From Cepaea nemoralis (taxonomy: Eukaryota; Mollusca; Gastropoda; Stylommatophora; Helicidae), in contig JACEFZ010011380.1 of NCBI GenBank assembly GCA_014155875.1, positions 122,001 to 186,000 of the forward strand: DNA of 64,000 nucleotides, written 5' to 3'. Both the position numbers and the translations under genes were made by a program. Under the pieces are notes generated by a model. The model searched no databases and was not told the origin of the DNA. It worked only from the letters and a program-made list of their open reading frames with translations. Shown here in pieces: positions 55,101 to 64,000 of the stretch. Position 1 is the stretch's first letter, and each line of letters starts with the position of its first letter.

Positions 55101-56245
55101 CATGTTGATGAATGCCTTCGAGAACGACGACAATGGAATAGACATCAACTACCGTATGGATGGAAAGTTATTCAATCTCAGAAGGCTGAAAGCTAAAACC
55201 AAAATTAACAGTGGCACAGTCAGAGAGCTCCTGTTTGCTGATGATTGCGCTCTATATGCCAACTCAGAGGCGGACATGCAACATAACGTTTCAGCTTTCT
55301 CACATGCCTGTGCCAACTTTGGGCTCAATATCAACTTGGAGAAGACTGTAGTTATGTACCAGCCAGCTCCAGGGAATAATCACACTGTGCCGAATATCAA
55401 AGTGAATGATCATAGACTAAGTGTTGTGGACAAATTTACCTATCTTGGCAGCACTGTGTCACAAGCTGCCACAATCGATGACGAAGTGAATGCAAGAATC
55501 TCCAAGGCCAGTGCAGCCTTTGGCAGACTGTACAAGAATGTATGGGACAGAACTGGAATAAGCCTGCAAACAAAGCTAAAAGTCTACAAAGCAGTTGTAT
55601 TATCCACACTGCTATATGCTTGTGAAACCTGGACTGTTTATCAGCGACACGCTAGGAAATTAAACCACTTCCACACAGTCTGCCTTAGGAAGCTACTGAA
55701 GATTAAATGGCAAGACAAGATTCCAGATACTGAAGTCCTAGAAAGAGCATCCATGCCCAGTATCCACACTCTACTGATGAAGAATCAGATTCGCTGGGCT
55801 GGTCACTTGACTCGCATGCCAGATCACAGGCTCCCTAAACGAATTTTTTACAGCGAACTGCGTTGTGGTAAACGCTCCCAAGGTGGCCAGAGGAAACGTT
55901 TTAAAGACACTCTGAAAATTTCACTGAATGCTTTTGGAATTCATCATGACACCTGGGAGGCTGCAGCCAGAGACCGAAATTCGTGGCGTGCATCATTGCG
56001 CAAAGGTGCAGTTATATGTGAGGCAACCAGGACTGCAAGAGCTGTGAAGAAAAGGCAGGACAGAAAAACCACTGCAGGAAATCCTCCTCCAGAGACGTCA
56101 AGCATTCTTAGTCCACATTGTCAAAGAACATTTCGAGCCAAAATAGGCCTTATCAGCCATCTTAGAACCCACGGCTCCACACCTTCAACCCCACTGGATG
56201 AAATGAATGGTCATCATCATTCTTGATGGACAAACAACAGATATG
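52121..56245 (+). mobile_element. Non-LTR retrotransposon, apparently full-length
   Basis: About 0.8 kb of GC-richer 5' region (52121-52911), one long ORF and a very short 3' end with CATCATCAT words. The 5' region has an open frame at 52445-52762 without a domain I know. I found no convincing TSD because the flanks are themselves repeats. An uninterrupted ORF and the presence of a 5' region are unusual among the LINE copies here, all others being truncated. Confidence 0.85.
52912..56226 (+). CDS. LINE ORF: EEP endonuclease, reverse transcriptase, C-terminal finger
   Basis: 1104 codons, open. Endonuclease (residues ~28-250): IGTWNVRTL, SETRL, SVYAP, LLGDFNARVG, HLIDYV and TDHRL, all catalytic positions present. 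It nicks target DNA. RT (~500-800): ASIVHLYKRKGNR, NHRGISLLS, ESQCGFRKERGT, FIDLTKAFDTV, NGVKQGCVLAPTLFS and FADD (~774). Thumb and C-terminal part: FTYLGSTVS, LLYACETWTVYQ, KWQDKIPDTEVL. The last ~40 residues hold HCQRTFRAKIGLISHLRTH, a C2H2-like finger in which the first Cys reads Ser (SPHC). Which of the first ATGs is used is unclear. Probably able to encode active protein; the clade is not assigned. Confidence 0.92.
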   Translation: MVGTLNCGRHTKKDKTSKAKRVNHIPLTIGTWNVRTLLDRDGASGPERRTALIGRELGRYNIDIAALSETRLAEEGQICEIGAGYTFFWSGRKSEERRQSGVGFAIKSALVGKLAGFPKAVNDRLMTMKLPLLNGRKHATIVSVYAPTMTNEDDVKNKFYEDLHNVLTSVPKGDKLILLGDFNARVGTDTTSWSGIIGKHGVGNCNTNGLRLLQTCAEHDLLIMNTIFRLPMRNRTSWMHPRSKHWHLIDYVIVRRSDRQDVRVTKSMCGAECWTDHRLIVSKMNIHIRPPRRPQGAKMQTKLNVTRLNSKKMQQSFENMLEDRLKPNAEAKQDTETEWRALKDTIYNTAMEILGPAPRKHKDWFDENSEDINQLLAEKHLLLKAHLNDPKSTSKKDAFKNIQRVVQQKLRHMRDSWLSSKADEIQGFADRHDMKNFYDSLKAVYGPSSPGIVPLLSADGGTLVTDKKEILQRWAEHFSKILNATSFFDDETINCLPQVPTNETLDDLPTIVEINKAIQQLSSGKAPGPDSIPAEIYKAGGPVLTEQLHRVFTNIWMNETMPQDFKDASIVHLYKRKGNRQSCDNHRGISLLSIAGKILARILLNRLTAHLDQGLLPESQCGFRKERGTVDMIFAARQLQEKCQEQNCEIFSTFIDLTKAFDTVSREGLWKIMAKYGCPRKFVQIVRLFHDGMQERVQENGELSEPFPVTNGVKQGCVLAPTLFSLMFSAMLMNAFENDDNGIDINYRMDGKLFNLRRLKAKTKINSGTVRELLFADDCALYANSEADMQHNVSAFSHACANFGLNINLEKTVVMYQPAPGNNHTVPNIKVNDHRLSVVDKFTYLGSTVSQAATIDDEVNARISKASAAFGRLYKNVWDRTGISLQTKLKVYKAVVLSTLLYACETWTVYQRHARKLNHFHTVCLRKLLKIKWQDKIPDTEVLERASMPSIHTLLMKNQIRWAGHLTRMPDHRLPKRIFYSELRCGKRSQGGQRKRFKDTLKISLNAFGIHHDTWEAAARDRNSWRASLRKGAVICEATRTARAVKKRQDRKTTAGNPPPETSSILSPHCQRTFRAKIGLISHLRTHGSTPSTPLDEMNGHHHS

Positions 56246-56249
56246 TGTG

Positions 56250-56257
56250 TGCATGCA

Positions 56258-56301
<44 letters not shown>

Positions 56302-56347
56302 AGGAAAGTGTATGTGTGTGAATGTGTGAACATGCTTATATGGACAG

Positions 56348-56380
<33 letters not shown>

Positions 56381-56398
56381 TGTGTGTGTGTGTGAGAT

Positions 56399-56437
<39 letters not shown>

Positions 56438-56480
56438 GAAAGTGTATGTGTGTGAATGTGTGCACATGCAAATATATCTT
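56250..56480. repeat. GA/GT/GACA microsatellites (right flank of LINE)
   Basis: (GA)n at 56262-56292, a G8 run, (GT)n at 56347-56373, (GACA)n at 56411-56434, and two copies of the motif also found left of the LINE. Confidence 0.9.
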
Positions 56481-56935
56481 CAAGTATACATTCCTACTGT
56501 TACCTACTGCACATGTGCATCAAAGCCCACACACGTATGTGTGTGCATGCAACACACTGGAGACATAACAATACAGCGGAAAACTCTGAAGTCAACACAA
56601 ACAACATTCACAATGTGAATCACGTATCACACCGTGAGAACACAGCTGTAGCCATATCACTGGGTCAACAACATCACAGGTGAACAAGTCTGGGTCACTG
56701 GAGCAGAACAGTTACTCTTGACTGTCACGTGACATCACAGCTGACTGAATGTGCTGTAATGGGACAGATACTGCAGCTGTTGGTTGTGATGTGATATCAC
56801 AGCTGGCTCAGTTTGATTTGTGTGGGTTGGAAATGAAACAATTCAGTGCCAGAAGTGGCTCATCACAGCTGAATCTACCTGGGCTGTAAGGTGAGATAAC
56901 TGAAACATACCACTGACAGAAATAAACAATCACAG
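56481..56935. other. Gene-free stretch
   Basis: Contains imperfect ATCACAGCTGA/ATCACAGCTGG words that lead up to the 44-bp satellite. Confidence 0.45.
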
Positions 56936-58445
56936 CTGATATAATTGAAGATGTCAGGAATAGAAGCAGGCAACCCTGGCTGATATAACTGAAGATGTCA
57001 AGAATAGAAGCAGGCAACCCCGGTTGATATAATTGAAGATGTCAGGAATAGAAGCAGGCAACCACGGCTGATATAACTGAAGATATCAGGAATAGAAGCA
57101 GGCAACCACGGCTGATATAACTGAAGATGTCAGGAATAGAAGCGGGCAACCCTGGCTGATATAACTGAAGATGTCAAGAATAGAAGCAGGCAACCACGGC
57201 TGATATAACTGAAGATGTCAGGAATAGAAGCAGGCAACCATGGCTGATATAACTGAAGATGTCAGGAATAGAAGCAGGCAACGCTGGCTGATATAACTGA
57301 AGGTGTCAAGAATAGAAGCAGGCAACCACGGCTGATATAACTGAAGATGTCAGGAATAGAAGCAGGCAACGCTGGCTGATATAACTGAAGGTGTCAAGAA
57401 TAGAAGCAGGCAACCACGGCTGATATAACTGAAGATGTCAGGAATAGAAGCAGGCAACGCTGGCTGATATAACTGAAGGTGTCAGGAATAGAAGCAGGCA
57501 ACCACGGCTGATATAACTGAAGATGTCAGGAATAGAAGCGGGCAACCCTGGTTGATATAACTGAAGGTGTCAGGAATAGAAGCAGGCAACCACGGCTGAT
57601 ATAACTGAAGGTGTCAGGAATAGAAGCGGGCAACCCTGGCTGATATAACTAAACATGTCAGGAATAGAAGCAGGCAACCCTGGCTGATTTAACTGAAGAT
57701 GTCAGGAATAGAAGCGGGCAACCCTGGCTGATATAACTGAAGATGTCAAGAATAGAAGCAGGCAACTCTGGCTGATATAACTGAAGATGTCAAGAATAGA
57801 AGCAGGCAACCCTGGCTGATATAACTGAAGGTGTCAGGAATAGAAGCGGGCAACCCTGGCTGATATAACTAAACATGTCAGGAATAGAAGCAGGCAACCC
57901 TGGCTGATATAACTGAAGATGTCAAGAATAGAAGCAGGCAACCCCGGTTGATATAACTGAAGATATCAGGAATAGAAGCAGGCAACCACGGCTGATATAA
58001 CTGAAGATGTCAAGAATAGAAGCAGGCAACCCTGGCTGATATAACTGAAGGTGTCAGGAATAGAAGCGGGCAACCCTGGCTGATATAACTAAACATGTCA
58101 GGAATAGAAGCAGGCAACCCTGGCTGATATAACTGAAGATGTCAAGAATAGAAGCAGGCAACCCCGGTTGATATAACTGAAGATATCAGGAATAGAAGCA
58201 GGCAACCACGGCTGATATAACTGAAGATGTCAGGAATAGAAGCGGGCAACCCTGGCTGATATAACTGAAGATGTCAAGAATAGAAGCAGGCAACTCTGGT
58301 TGATATAACTGAAGATGTCAGGAATAGAAGCAGGCAACCCTGGCTGATATAACTGAAGATGTCAGGAATAGAAGCGGGCAACCCTGGCTGATATAACTGA
58401 AGATGTCAGGAATAGAAGCAAGCAACCACGGCTGATATAACTAAG
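56936..58445. repeat. 44-bp satellite, about 34 copies with 5-unit higher order
   Basis: The unit is CTGATATAACTGAAGATGTC, AGGAATAGAAGCAGGCAACC, CTGG. The distinctive ATAACTAAACATGTCAGG unit starts at about 57646, 57866 and 58086, exactly 220 bp (five units) apart, with the units between also matching in order. Edge units are more diverged. Confidence 0.93.
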
Positions 58446-58789
58446 AAGTTCTGAAATAACTGAGGACAAGGAAGGAGCTGATAGCGATGGCAACAGACAG
58501 GAGAACTGGGCACGACTGGTTGAGGACATATGCTCCAGGGGGAACAGAAGGCAGAAGAGCAAGCGCTACATGGCAGTCTATCTCTGGAACGTACTAGCAC
58601 AAGTAAACAGAGGGAGATCTCCAGAAAAACAAGTAGACAAGAAGTAGAAACAGAGATGATAATATGAGGAGGACACAGACACAGCTGTAGGGAGGACAAG
58701 GACAGAACTGTAGGGAAGGACACCATACAGGAGGGCCAGGGGTGTGTTAGTTGAAGACCTATGATCTATTGGTGGGTAACAGATATAAG

Positions 58790-59180
58790 AGAAGTGACAG
58801 AAGAGAAGAAGTGACAGAAGAGAAGAAGTGACAGAAGATAAGTGACAAAAGTACTCACACCACAACCGAACCAACCTGCTGGTTATAACTGTAATTTTCA
58901 GCTATTTAGTTACAAACTGACATGATGTAACTGAATTAACGTCAGTAGTAACAATTGTAAATTCCAGCTGTTTAGTACTAGATACTGACTGGATAAAGTT
59001 TAATGAACATTTCCAGATGTTTAGTTACAAACTGTCACGATGTAACTGAATTAACGTCAGTAGTAACAATTGTAATTTTCAACTGTTTAGTACTAGGTAC
59101 TGTCTGGTGGATAAAGTTGAATGGACTTTCCAGCTGTTTAGTTACAAATTGTAACTGAAGTAACAAAAGTAGTAACAACG
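58790..59180. repeat. GTGACAGAAGAGAA repeats and a ~130-bp tandem repeat
   Basis: Three or four GAAGTGACAGAAGA units lie at 58790-58855. From 58880, GTTTAGTTACAAACTG, GATGTAACTGAATTAACGTC and AGTAGTAACAATTGTAA recur with a spacing of about 130 bp, 2.3 copies. Confidence 0.8.
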
Positions 59181-59211
59181 CCTTTATCAGTTCGACTATA
59201 CATAAAAATTA

Positions 59212-59930
59212 CCAACTGTGCTGCTGCAAGATAACTGAAATATTTAAGTTACAGCTTTATAACCTTTATATATAAGCTATATAAATGTTATTTACATAAC
59301 TGTTATAAATACAACCACAAACCCCAAATTTCACCATACTGTAAATATAATGTCCCAGTATAAATTTCCAAAATGACATACAACGCAACACAGTAAGTGG
59401 AATCATAAATTATATAAACCTGAAACAATACAAAGCATGAAATGTTGGTAGCAATGACAGCACAAGTCAATATTTCCTTTGTCCATCCATCCATCATCCA
59501 TCATGTGCCATGCCGGTAAGCGTGGGCGGTCATGTTCTGCCATCTCACTCGATCAACAGAGTCGTGGATCAGTTCCGTGTTTCTGTCTCGACCATGCCAC
59601 AAGGCCAAGCCATCCAGATACTTGTTTCTAGGTCACTCTTTTGTCACTCTTCTATATAAGAAAGTTGAAGGAACAGAACTTTTCATCATCATCAATGCCA
59701 TCTGGATATTAAAGATCAGCTGTCAAGAGTTCTCCAAACACACTGCGCTGCATCTTCATGATACACACATACAGAAGAAAAAGCAGCGGCTGCAGCAGAA
59801 AATAACAATATGAATTGGAAACAAATAGGTATATTTAGCTCCTGTTACATACAGACATCTTCCCGTCCATCTCTTGGTGTTGCCCACCCACATGTAACAC
59901 CCTGTCTTGACTGGCCAGATTGCCTCTGCT
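59212..59930 (+). repeat. Duplicated segment, copy 2, with two insertions
   Basis: Colinear with 51306-51770 but interrupted by a LINE 3' fragment (59481-59636, TTTGTC-type TSD) and by a ~75-bp insert (59772-59846) flanked by ACATACAG. Confidence 0.88.
59481..59636 (-). mobile_element. Short LINE 3' end insertion
   Basis: The minus-strand match to the last ~140 bp of the 27235-27845 LINE includes GTGCCATGCCGGTAAGCGTG and AGTCGTGGATCAG, preceded on + by a CCATCCAT tail. Comparison with the empty site at 51570-51590 gives the boundaries. Confidence 0.85.
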
Positions 59931-60260
59931 ATTCTTCTTCTACCCTTTATTATTGCCACGGACATTGCCAACTGGCATGGACAATCAAGATTCTTCGTAA
60001 CCTGTGCCAGGTTCTCTCTTCTTATGTGGTCAAAGAACATTGACTGGATTACATTTGAAATACGAAAAGGCAACACAAATATTTGGTTCACTATAAACCT
60101 CATTTGACGAAAGGATAACAGCGCTCTAGTTCTTCCAGTACACTGATGATGAGGTAGCGCATTCGTTTCCTACATGTGCCAGCTTGGATTTCAATGGTGA
60201 CTTTTCATTCAGAAACCAATGGCAAACTACTGAACATAAAAACTGCTTAGACAAATTTTT
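59931..60260. other. Gene-free stretch with SINE fragment
   Basis: CATTCAGAAACCAATGGCAA, ACTACTGAACATAAAA at 60205-60245 is the SINE core on +. The rest is unremarkable. Confidence 0.55.
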
Positions 60261-60261
60261 G

Positions 60262-60415
60262 GAGATGTGAACCTTATCTCAGCGATATCTATGTTTCTAC
60301 TGACAACTCTCTGAAGAGTTTCATCTTATCTCAATGATATCTATGTTTTTACTAACAACTCTGAAGAATTGAATCTTATCTAAGCGGCGTCTACGTTTCT
60401 ACTGACAATTCTCTG
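60262..60415. repeat. ~57-bp repeat, 3 imperfect copies
   Basis: CTTATCTCAGCGATATCTAT, GTTTCTACTGACAACTCT and diverged versions recur three times. Confidence 0.75.
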
Positions 60416-60664
60416 TATACTTGAGAAACAAAGGTTTTCCTTTGTTGTCCTCTTCCTCGTTTGACCAGGTTTTCTCCCCAGGACTGTCTTTTGGGACTAA
60501 AAATTTGACGTTGCAATAAATACACCAGAAAAACACAGCACAGGAAAACAATACTGCCAGCTGCAAACTAACTGGCAATCAAATACTTGTTCAACGGGAT
60601 CAGACAATCACCCTTCTTGTACACACATTTATCTATTTGCATATATTTCCTTTATCCTACTAAG

Positions 60665-60900
60665 GGAACGTCTTTGCGGGAGGGGTAATGAACGCAATTC
60701 GTAATCCTGCATGCCGGGGTCGAAATCAGCTACAGCTGATCTAGAAGCAGACTGCCTTGTGTTGATTTTTGGCAATGACGTGAACGTTGGTCGTTCAAAA
60801 AACGATGGGAAACTACTAAACGTAAAATTACCTTGTAAATCACAAATAGCCAATAAATTCTGCGCTTGACTGCGACATCTTGTAAAGGGCATGCTACTAG
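60665..60900 (+). mobile_element. Diverged SINE copy, plus
   Basis: CGTAATCCTGCATGCCGG, GGTCGAAATCAGC (B box-like), GTCGTTCAAAAAACGATGGG, AAACTACTAAACGTAAAA and GACTGCGACATCTTGTAAAG follow the SINE order with many substitutions. The oldest-looking copy in the window. Confidence 0.72.
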
Positions 60901-63659
60901 TTTAACTTGTAAAACTAATAAAACCATCTTTAATTTTCTAACGACACCTACATATCAACAGGTGACAGCTAAATATTTCCTCTTCTTGTATACAGTAACA
61001 CAGATTCTAAACTTCACATACAAACAATTTTCAAGTCATCAGAAAACTGTACTATTCAACAAAGTTGTATATTTGTTCACAATGCAGATGAACAATATAC
61101 TTGTTCCAGGGACACTGACATGTTCATATGTTTTAAAACAGATTTCTTTTTTTATGTTGCTTGCTCTTTGCTGAAAGTTGCCATAAAGCTGCTGAAAGTT
61201 GCCATAATGTTTTTATGTTGCTTGGCCTTTGCTGAAAACTGCCATCAACCCCAGGTTGACTTTCTAAGCAATGTTAAGTCAGCAGTTTGCCCTGGCTGTC
61301 TGAACCAGAAGTCAACTTGTATGTCCAACTGACTGGCATGTGGAGTGAACCCCCTACCCCACAATCAGAAGTGCACACGCTATAACCCCTCTGCCATCAA
61401 ACAGAAACCTGCAGAAATGTCACAAAAACACATATGACTATTTCACAGGAAATTGTGAGAATGTGGTGTCAGTTTCTGAATTGCCTCCCTTCTTTCTTTG
61501 GGGGCAGAAGATATCAGAGTTTGTTCCCTTGTTAAGTGTGGCTCAGGAACAAAAAAGTTTGCACACACACACACATTGACTGTTCTTGTTACTTTTGCCA
61601 GTCAAAGCTATAAATATGAAAGGAAGTGAAACAAACAGCAAACTCATTTCAAAGCAAACAAAATGTGCATTCAAGTGTTTGTATAAATATGTGTGTATAC
61701 ATGTGTACGAGTGTATATACATGTGTACGAGTGTATACATATGTGCGAGTGTATAGATTTAAGAATGCGTATGAAGATCAGGGGTGAGAACAGGGAGATC
61801 AAGATACAAAGACTTTCCATGAACATAGAAAGGAAGCTTCCACGAACCATCTAAGCCCCTTTTACCTACTCAACGAATTATGTTGTCTCTGTTCACACTA
61901 GTAAGCAGGCGATTATTTTACAACGAGCATTTAACAACTACGGCAACTTATAATCTGCAAGAAAATTGGTTAAAGCTTGACAAAATATTCACAATTCTGC
62001 CTGCAATCCAAGCGTGTACATCAAAAATAAATGTGCGGCACACACTTCCTCCACAGCTCACACAAAACAAATATGTTATAATAAAATATACTTTCACCAA
62101 AATATGGAATATACAGGAATGCTCAATGTTGCATCAAAAACAAAACCAGTTTGCCAGCAAGAATGGAGCCAGCATGAAAAACAAGTTTTGTTTTGTACAT
62201 AAAGTTAACTAGATATTTTGATTAATTGCTGATGGGGCTATGTGCTCCAGAGTGAGCTATGAAAATAACGATTACTCCCTCACCAGGGAGGAACACAATT
62301 TACAGTTCTATAAGCCATGAAAATACACGATTACTCCCTCACTATGGAGGAACACAATTTACAGTTCTATAAGCCATGAAAATACACGATTACTCCCTCA
62401 CCACAAAGGCACACAATTTACAGTTCTATATTCAATGTGAAAGATGATCAATTAAAACAAGAACTAAACTTATTGTACTCAATGATAAGGGAATGAACTG
62501 GCTCTTGAATCAACATAACATAAAAAATTAACTAGTTTTCTAAGAAAAATGACAAATGAAATCAGTGTCTACACTAAATAAATGGAGTAAATAAGTTGTC
62601 TACCTAAAACGATAGAGATTAATGTCACTACTCATTTTCCGGTTATTTCAATTAAACCACAGAGCTGCTTAAACACAGCGAACCTTAACCGTCTGTGTAC
62701 ACCTGATCATGTCCAAGTCTGTGCCCTGTGTACAATAGTATTAATCTTCTACTACAGAAGAGATTTCTCAATCAAATGTCATTTGATGTTGTCTCAATGA
62801 CCGTACCAGCATCATGGAATATGTCTTGCCAGGTTGGCTGTGTTCTTGCCAAGTTGTCAATCCGTGTCATCTAACTCCCTTGACCTTCCCAGCTGACCAA
62901 GTTACCTCCCCAAACCCATCTCTTCTCACATTTCCAAAATCCAGTTATTGTTTTGTCCTAAACTGACCACAGCCTATAATTCTGCTCTTACAAACCTGCA
63001 GGTTTTGTCCTAAATTGACCACAAGCTGCAATTATGCTCATATGACCCTGTGGCTAGATCACTCTGTAATGCCACTTATCAATCATGACGCCCGACATAC
63101 CCTGATTATGTTTACTTCTCTCAGTTCCATGAAACCAATTAGCTGCCACAATGTATTTCAGATTGATTCTATTCTCGTAGATGAAGAAAAAATACCTGTT
63201 TTCTTCTGACGTCTTTGATAAGTTTCCTTAGTACCTCGGCATATCTGGCAAACATTTTTCTCTGTAAAAAGCTGCCTAAATATTCAAAAACTGCTTCAGT
63301 CCTGCAGATTTCATGACTAGCACTCTCCAACAAAAGAATGTTTCAGTTTGTTGGTCCTTTACTGATTTACTGGCACCTGGCCGTCTTGACAGACGATAGT
63401 TTGTTACATTGTGCTTCAAATAAGGCATAATTACAACTCATGGTGGTAGCGAATGTGATTGAACAGACCAATTTGCGCTGTAAATGTTCGTCCACAATGG
63501 ATGCATGTAAACACATGGGTTGGTCGTAAACTTGATGTTAAAGACGTGTAAATTATTTCAACAATATCGATCTTTTAGTCTTTCCATCTGAACTCTGTCG
63601 TGCAGAGGAGCAATATACCTAATGTCCGACATGGTATCATAAACACTCTCTTTAACAAA
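60901..63659. other. AT-rich stretch with small tandem repeats
   Basis: No gene seen. TGCTGAAAGTTGCCATAA units lie at 61146-61245. ACATGTGTACGAGTGTATA units (3 copies) lie at 61690-61755. A 59-bp unit with ACGATTACTCCCTCAC and ACACAATTTACAGTTCTATA (3 copies) lies at 62261-62430. TTTTGTCCTAAA(C/T)TGACCACA is duplicated at 62950 and 63003. Confidence 0.55.
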
Positions 63660-63895
63660 ACTAGTCATAACCCCATTTGCGATGTGAATACACCCCATTA
63701 GCCATGGGAATACACCCCATTAGCCATAAGAATACACCCCATTAGCCATGGGAATACATCCATTAGCCATGGGGATACATCCATTAGCCATGGGAATACA
63801 TCCCATTAGCCATGGGAATACATCCCATTAGCCATGGGAATACATCCCATTAGCCATGGGGATACATCCATTAGCAATGGGAATACATCCCATTA
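63660..63895. repeat. 22-bp minisatellite, about 11 copies
   Basis: The unit is CATTAGCCATGGGAATACAT(C)C, with CACCCC and GGGGATAC variants. Confidence 0.92.
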
Positions 63896-63943
63896 GCAAC
63901 GTGTACTTTCTAGACATGGTCCTTGTGCTGGCTCTATAAAGGT

Positions 63944-64000
63944 CTTGCTTATTGCCTCTGCTATTCTGTGTTTCACAGAATAGCAGAGGCAATAAACAAG
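63944..64000. repeat. Hairpin, 27-bp arms, at the window end
   Basis: CTTGCTTATTGCCTCTGC.. and its reverse complement face each other across TTT, with one mismatch. The right arm reaches the last base of the window, so the palindrome may be longer. Confidence 0.85.

Noticed and set aside
61880..62212. 110-codon ORF
   Set aside because: No domain, no homology I recognise, AT-rich surroundings.

Overview
This 64 kb window is animal nuclear DNA. It holds a spliced gene with a secreted-protein start, a U6 snRNA copy, tRNA-derived SINEs, several non-LTR retrotransposon (LINE) families, an LTR retrotransposon, a small TIR transposon and at least fifteen tandem-repeat families. Nothing looks prokaryotic. 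The repeat style and the element types (EEP-RT LINE ending in a C2H2-like finger, Gmr1-like LTR element, lophotrochozoan-style inter-alpha-trypsin heavy chain gene) fit a marine invertebrate, and my best guess is a mollusc. The species is not determinable from the sequence alone.

The one host gene I can support is an inter-alpha-trypsin-inhibitor heavy-chain-like (ITIH) gene on the + strand. A likely first coding exon with a signal peptide lies at 15570-15689 and ends in a clean GTGAGT donor. A 2.7 kb exon at 33501-36200 carries VIT, vWA, a Thr-rich linker and a C-terminal domain. A paralogous C-terminal exon lies at 37722-38804, with its own acceptor in the same phase. The proposed 17.8 kb first intron is packed with mobile DNA.

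Layout. 1-8.8 kb: LINE relics of four kinds, a 39-bp satellite, a CCCACA-rich block, a near-perfect palindrome and nested insertions with target-site duplications (TSDs). 8.8-12.35 kb: a 5'-truncated RNase H LINE with a 17-bp TSD at the edge of a 2.7 kb 35-bp satellite. 12.7-13.24 kb: a U6-SINE chimeric retrocopy with an 11-bp TSD. 13.3-15 kb: LINE relic running into a 32-bp satellite, then a 52-bp satellite. 15.8-26.4 kb: a 20-bp minisatellite split by a SINE-in-SINE nest and by a 9.7 kb LTR element with near-identical LTRs, itself interrupted by a LINE. 26.4-33.4 kb: LINE relics, microsatellites, AT-rich DNA. 33.5-38.8 kb: the ITIH coding exons. 39-44.7 kb: SINE, a TA-flanked TIR element, a 73-bp satellite grown from a dispersed repeat, a SINE, and a 28/32-bp satellite. 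44.7-52 kb: minisatellites and LINE relics. 52.1-56.2 kb: a complete-looking LINE with an uninterrupted 1104-codon ORF. 56.9-64 kb: a 44-bp satellite with higher-order structure, a duplicated 450-bp segment, more minisatellites and a hairpin at the window end.

The main theme is retroelement activity layered on tandem-repeat growth. Several satellites appear to start from the end of a dispersed element, and LINE machinery explains the SINEs, the U6 chimera and the truncated copies.
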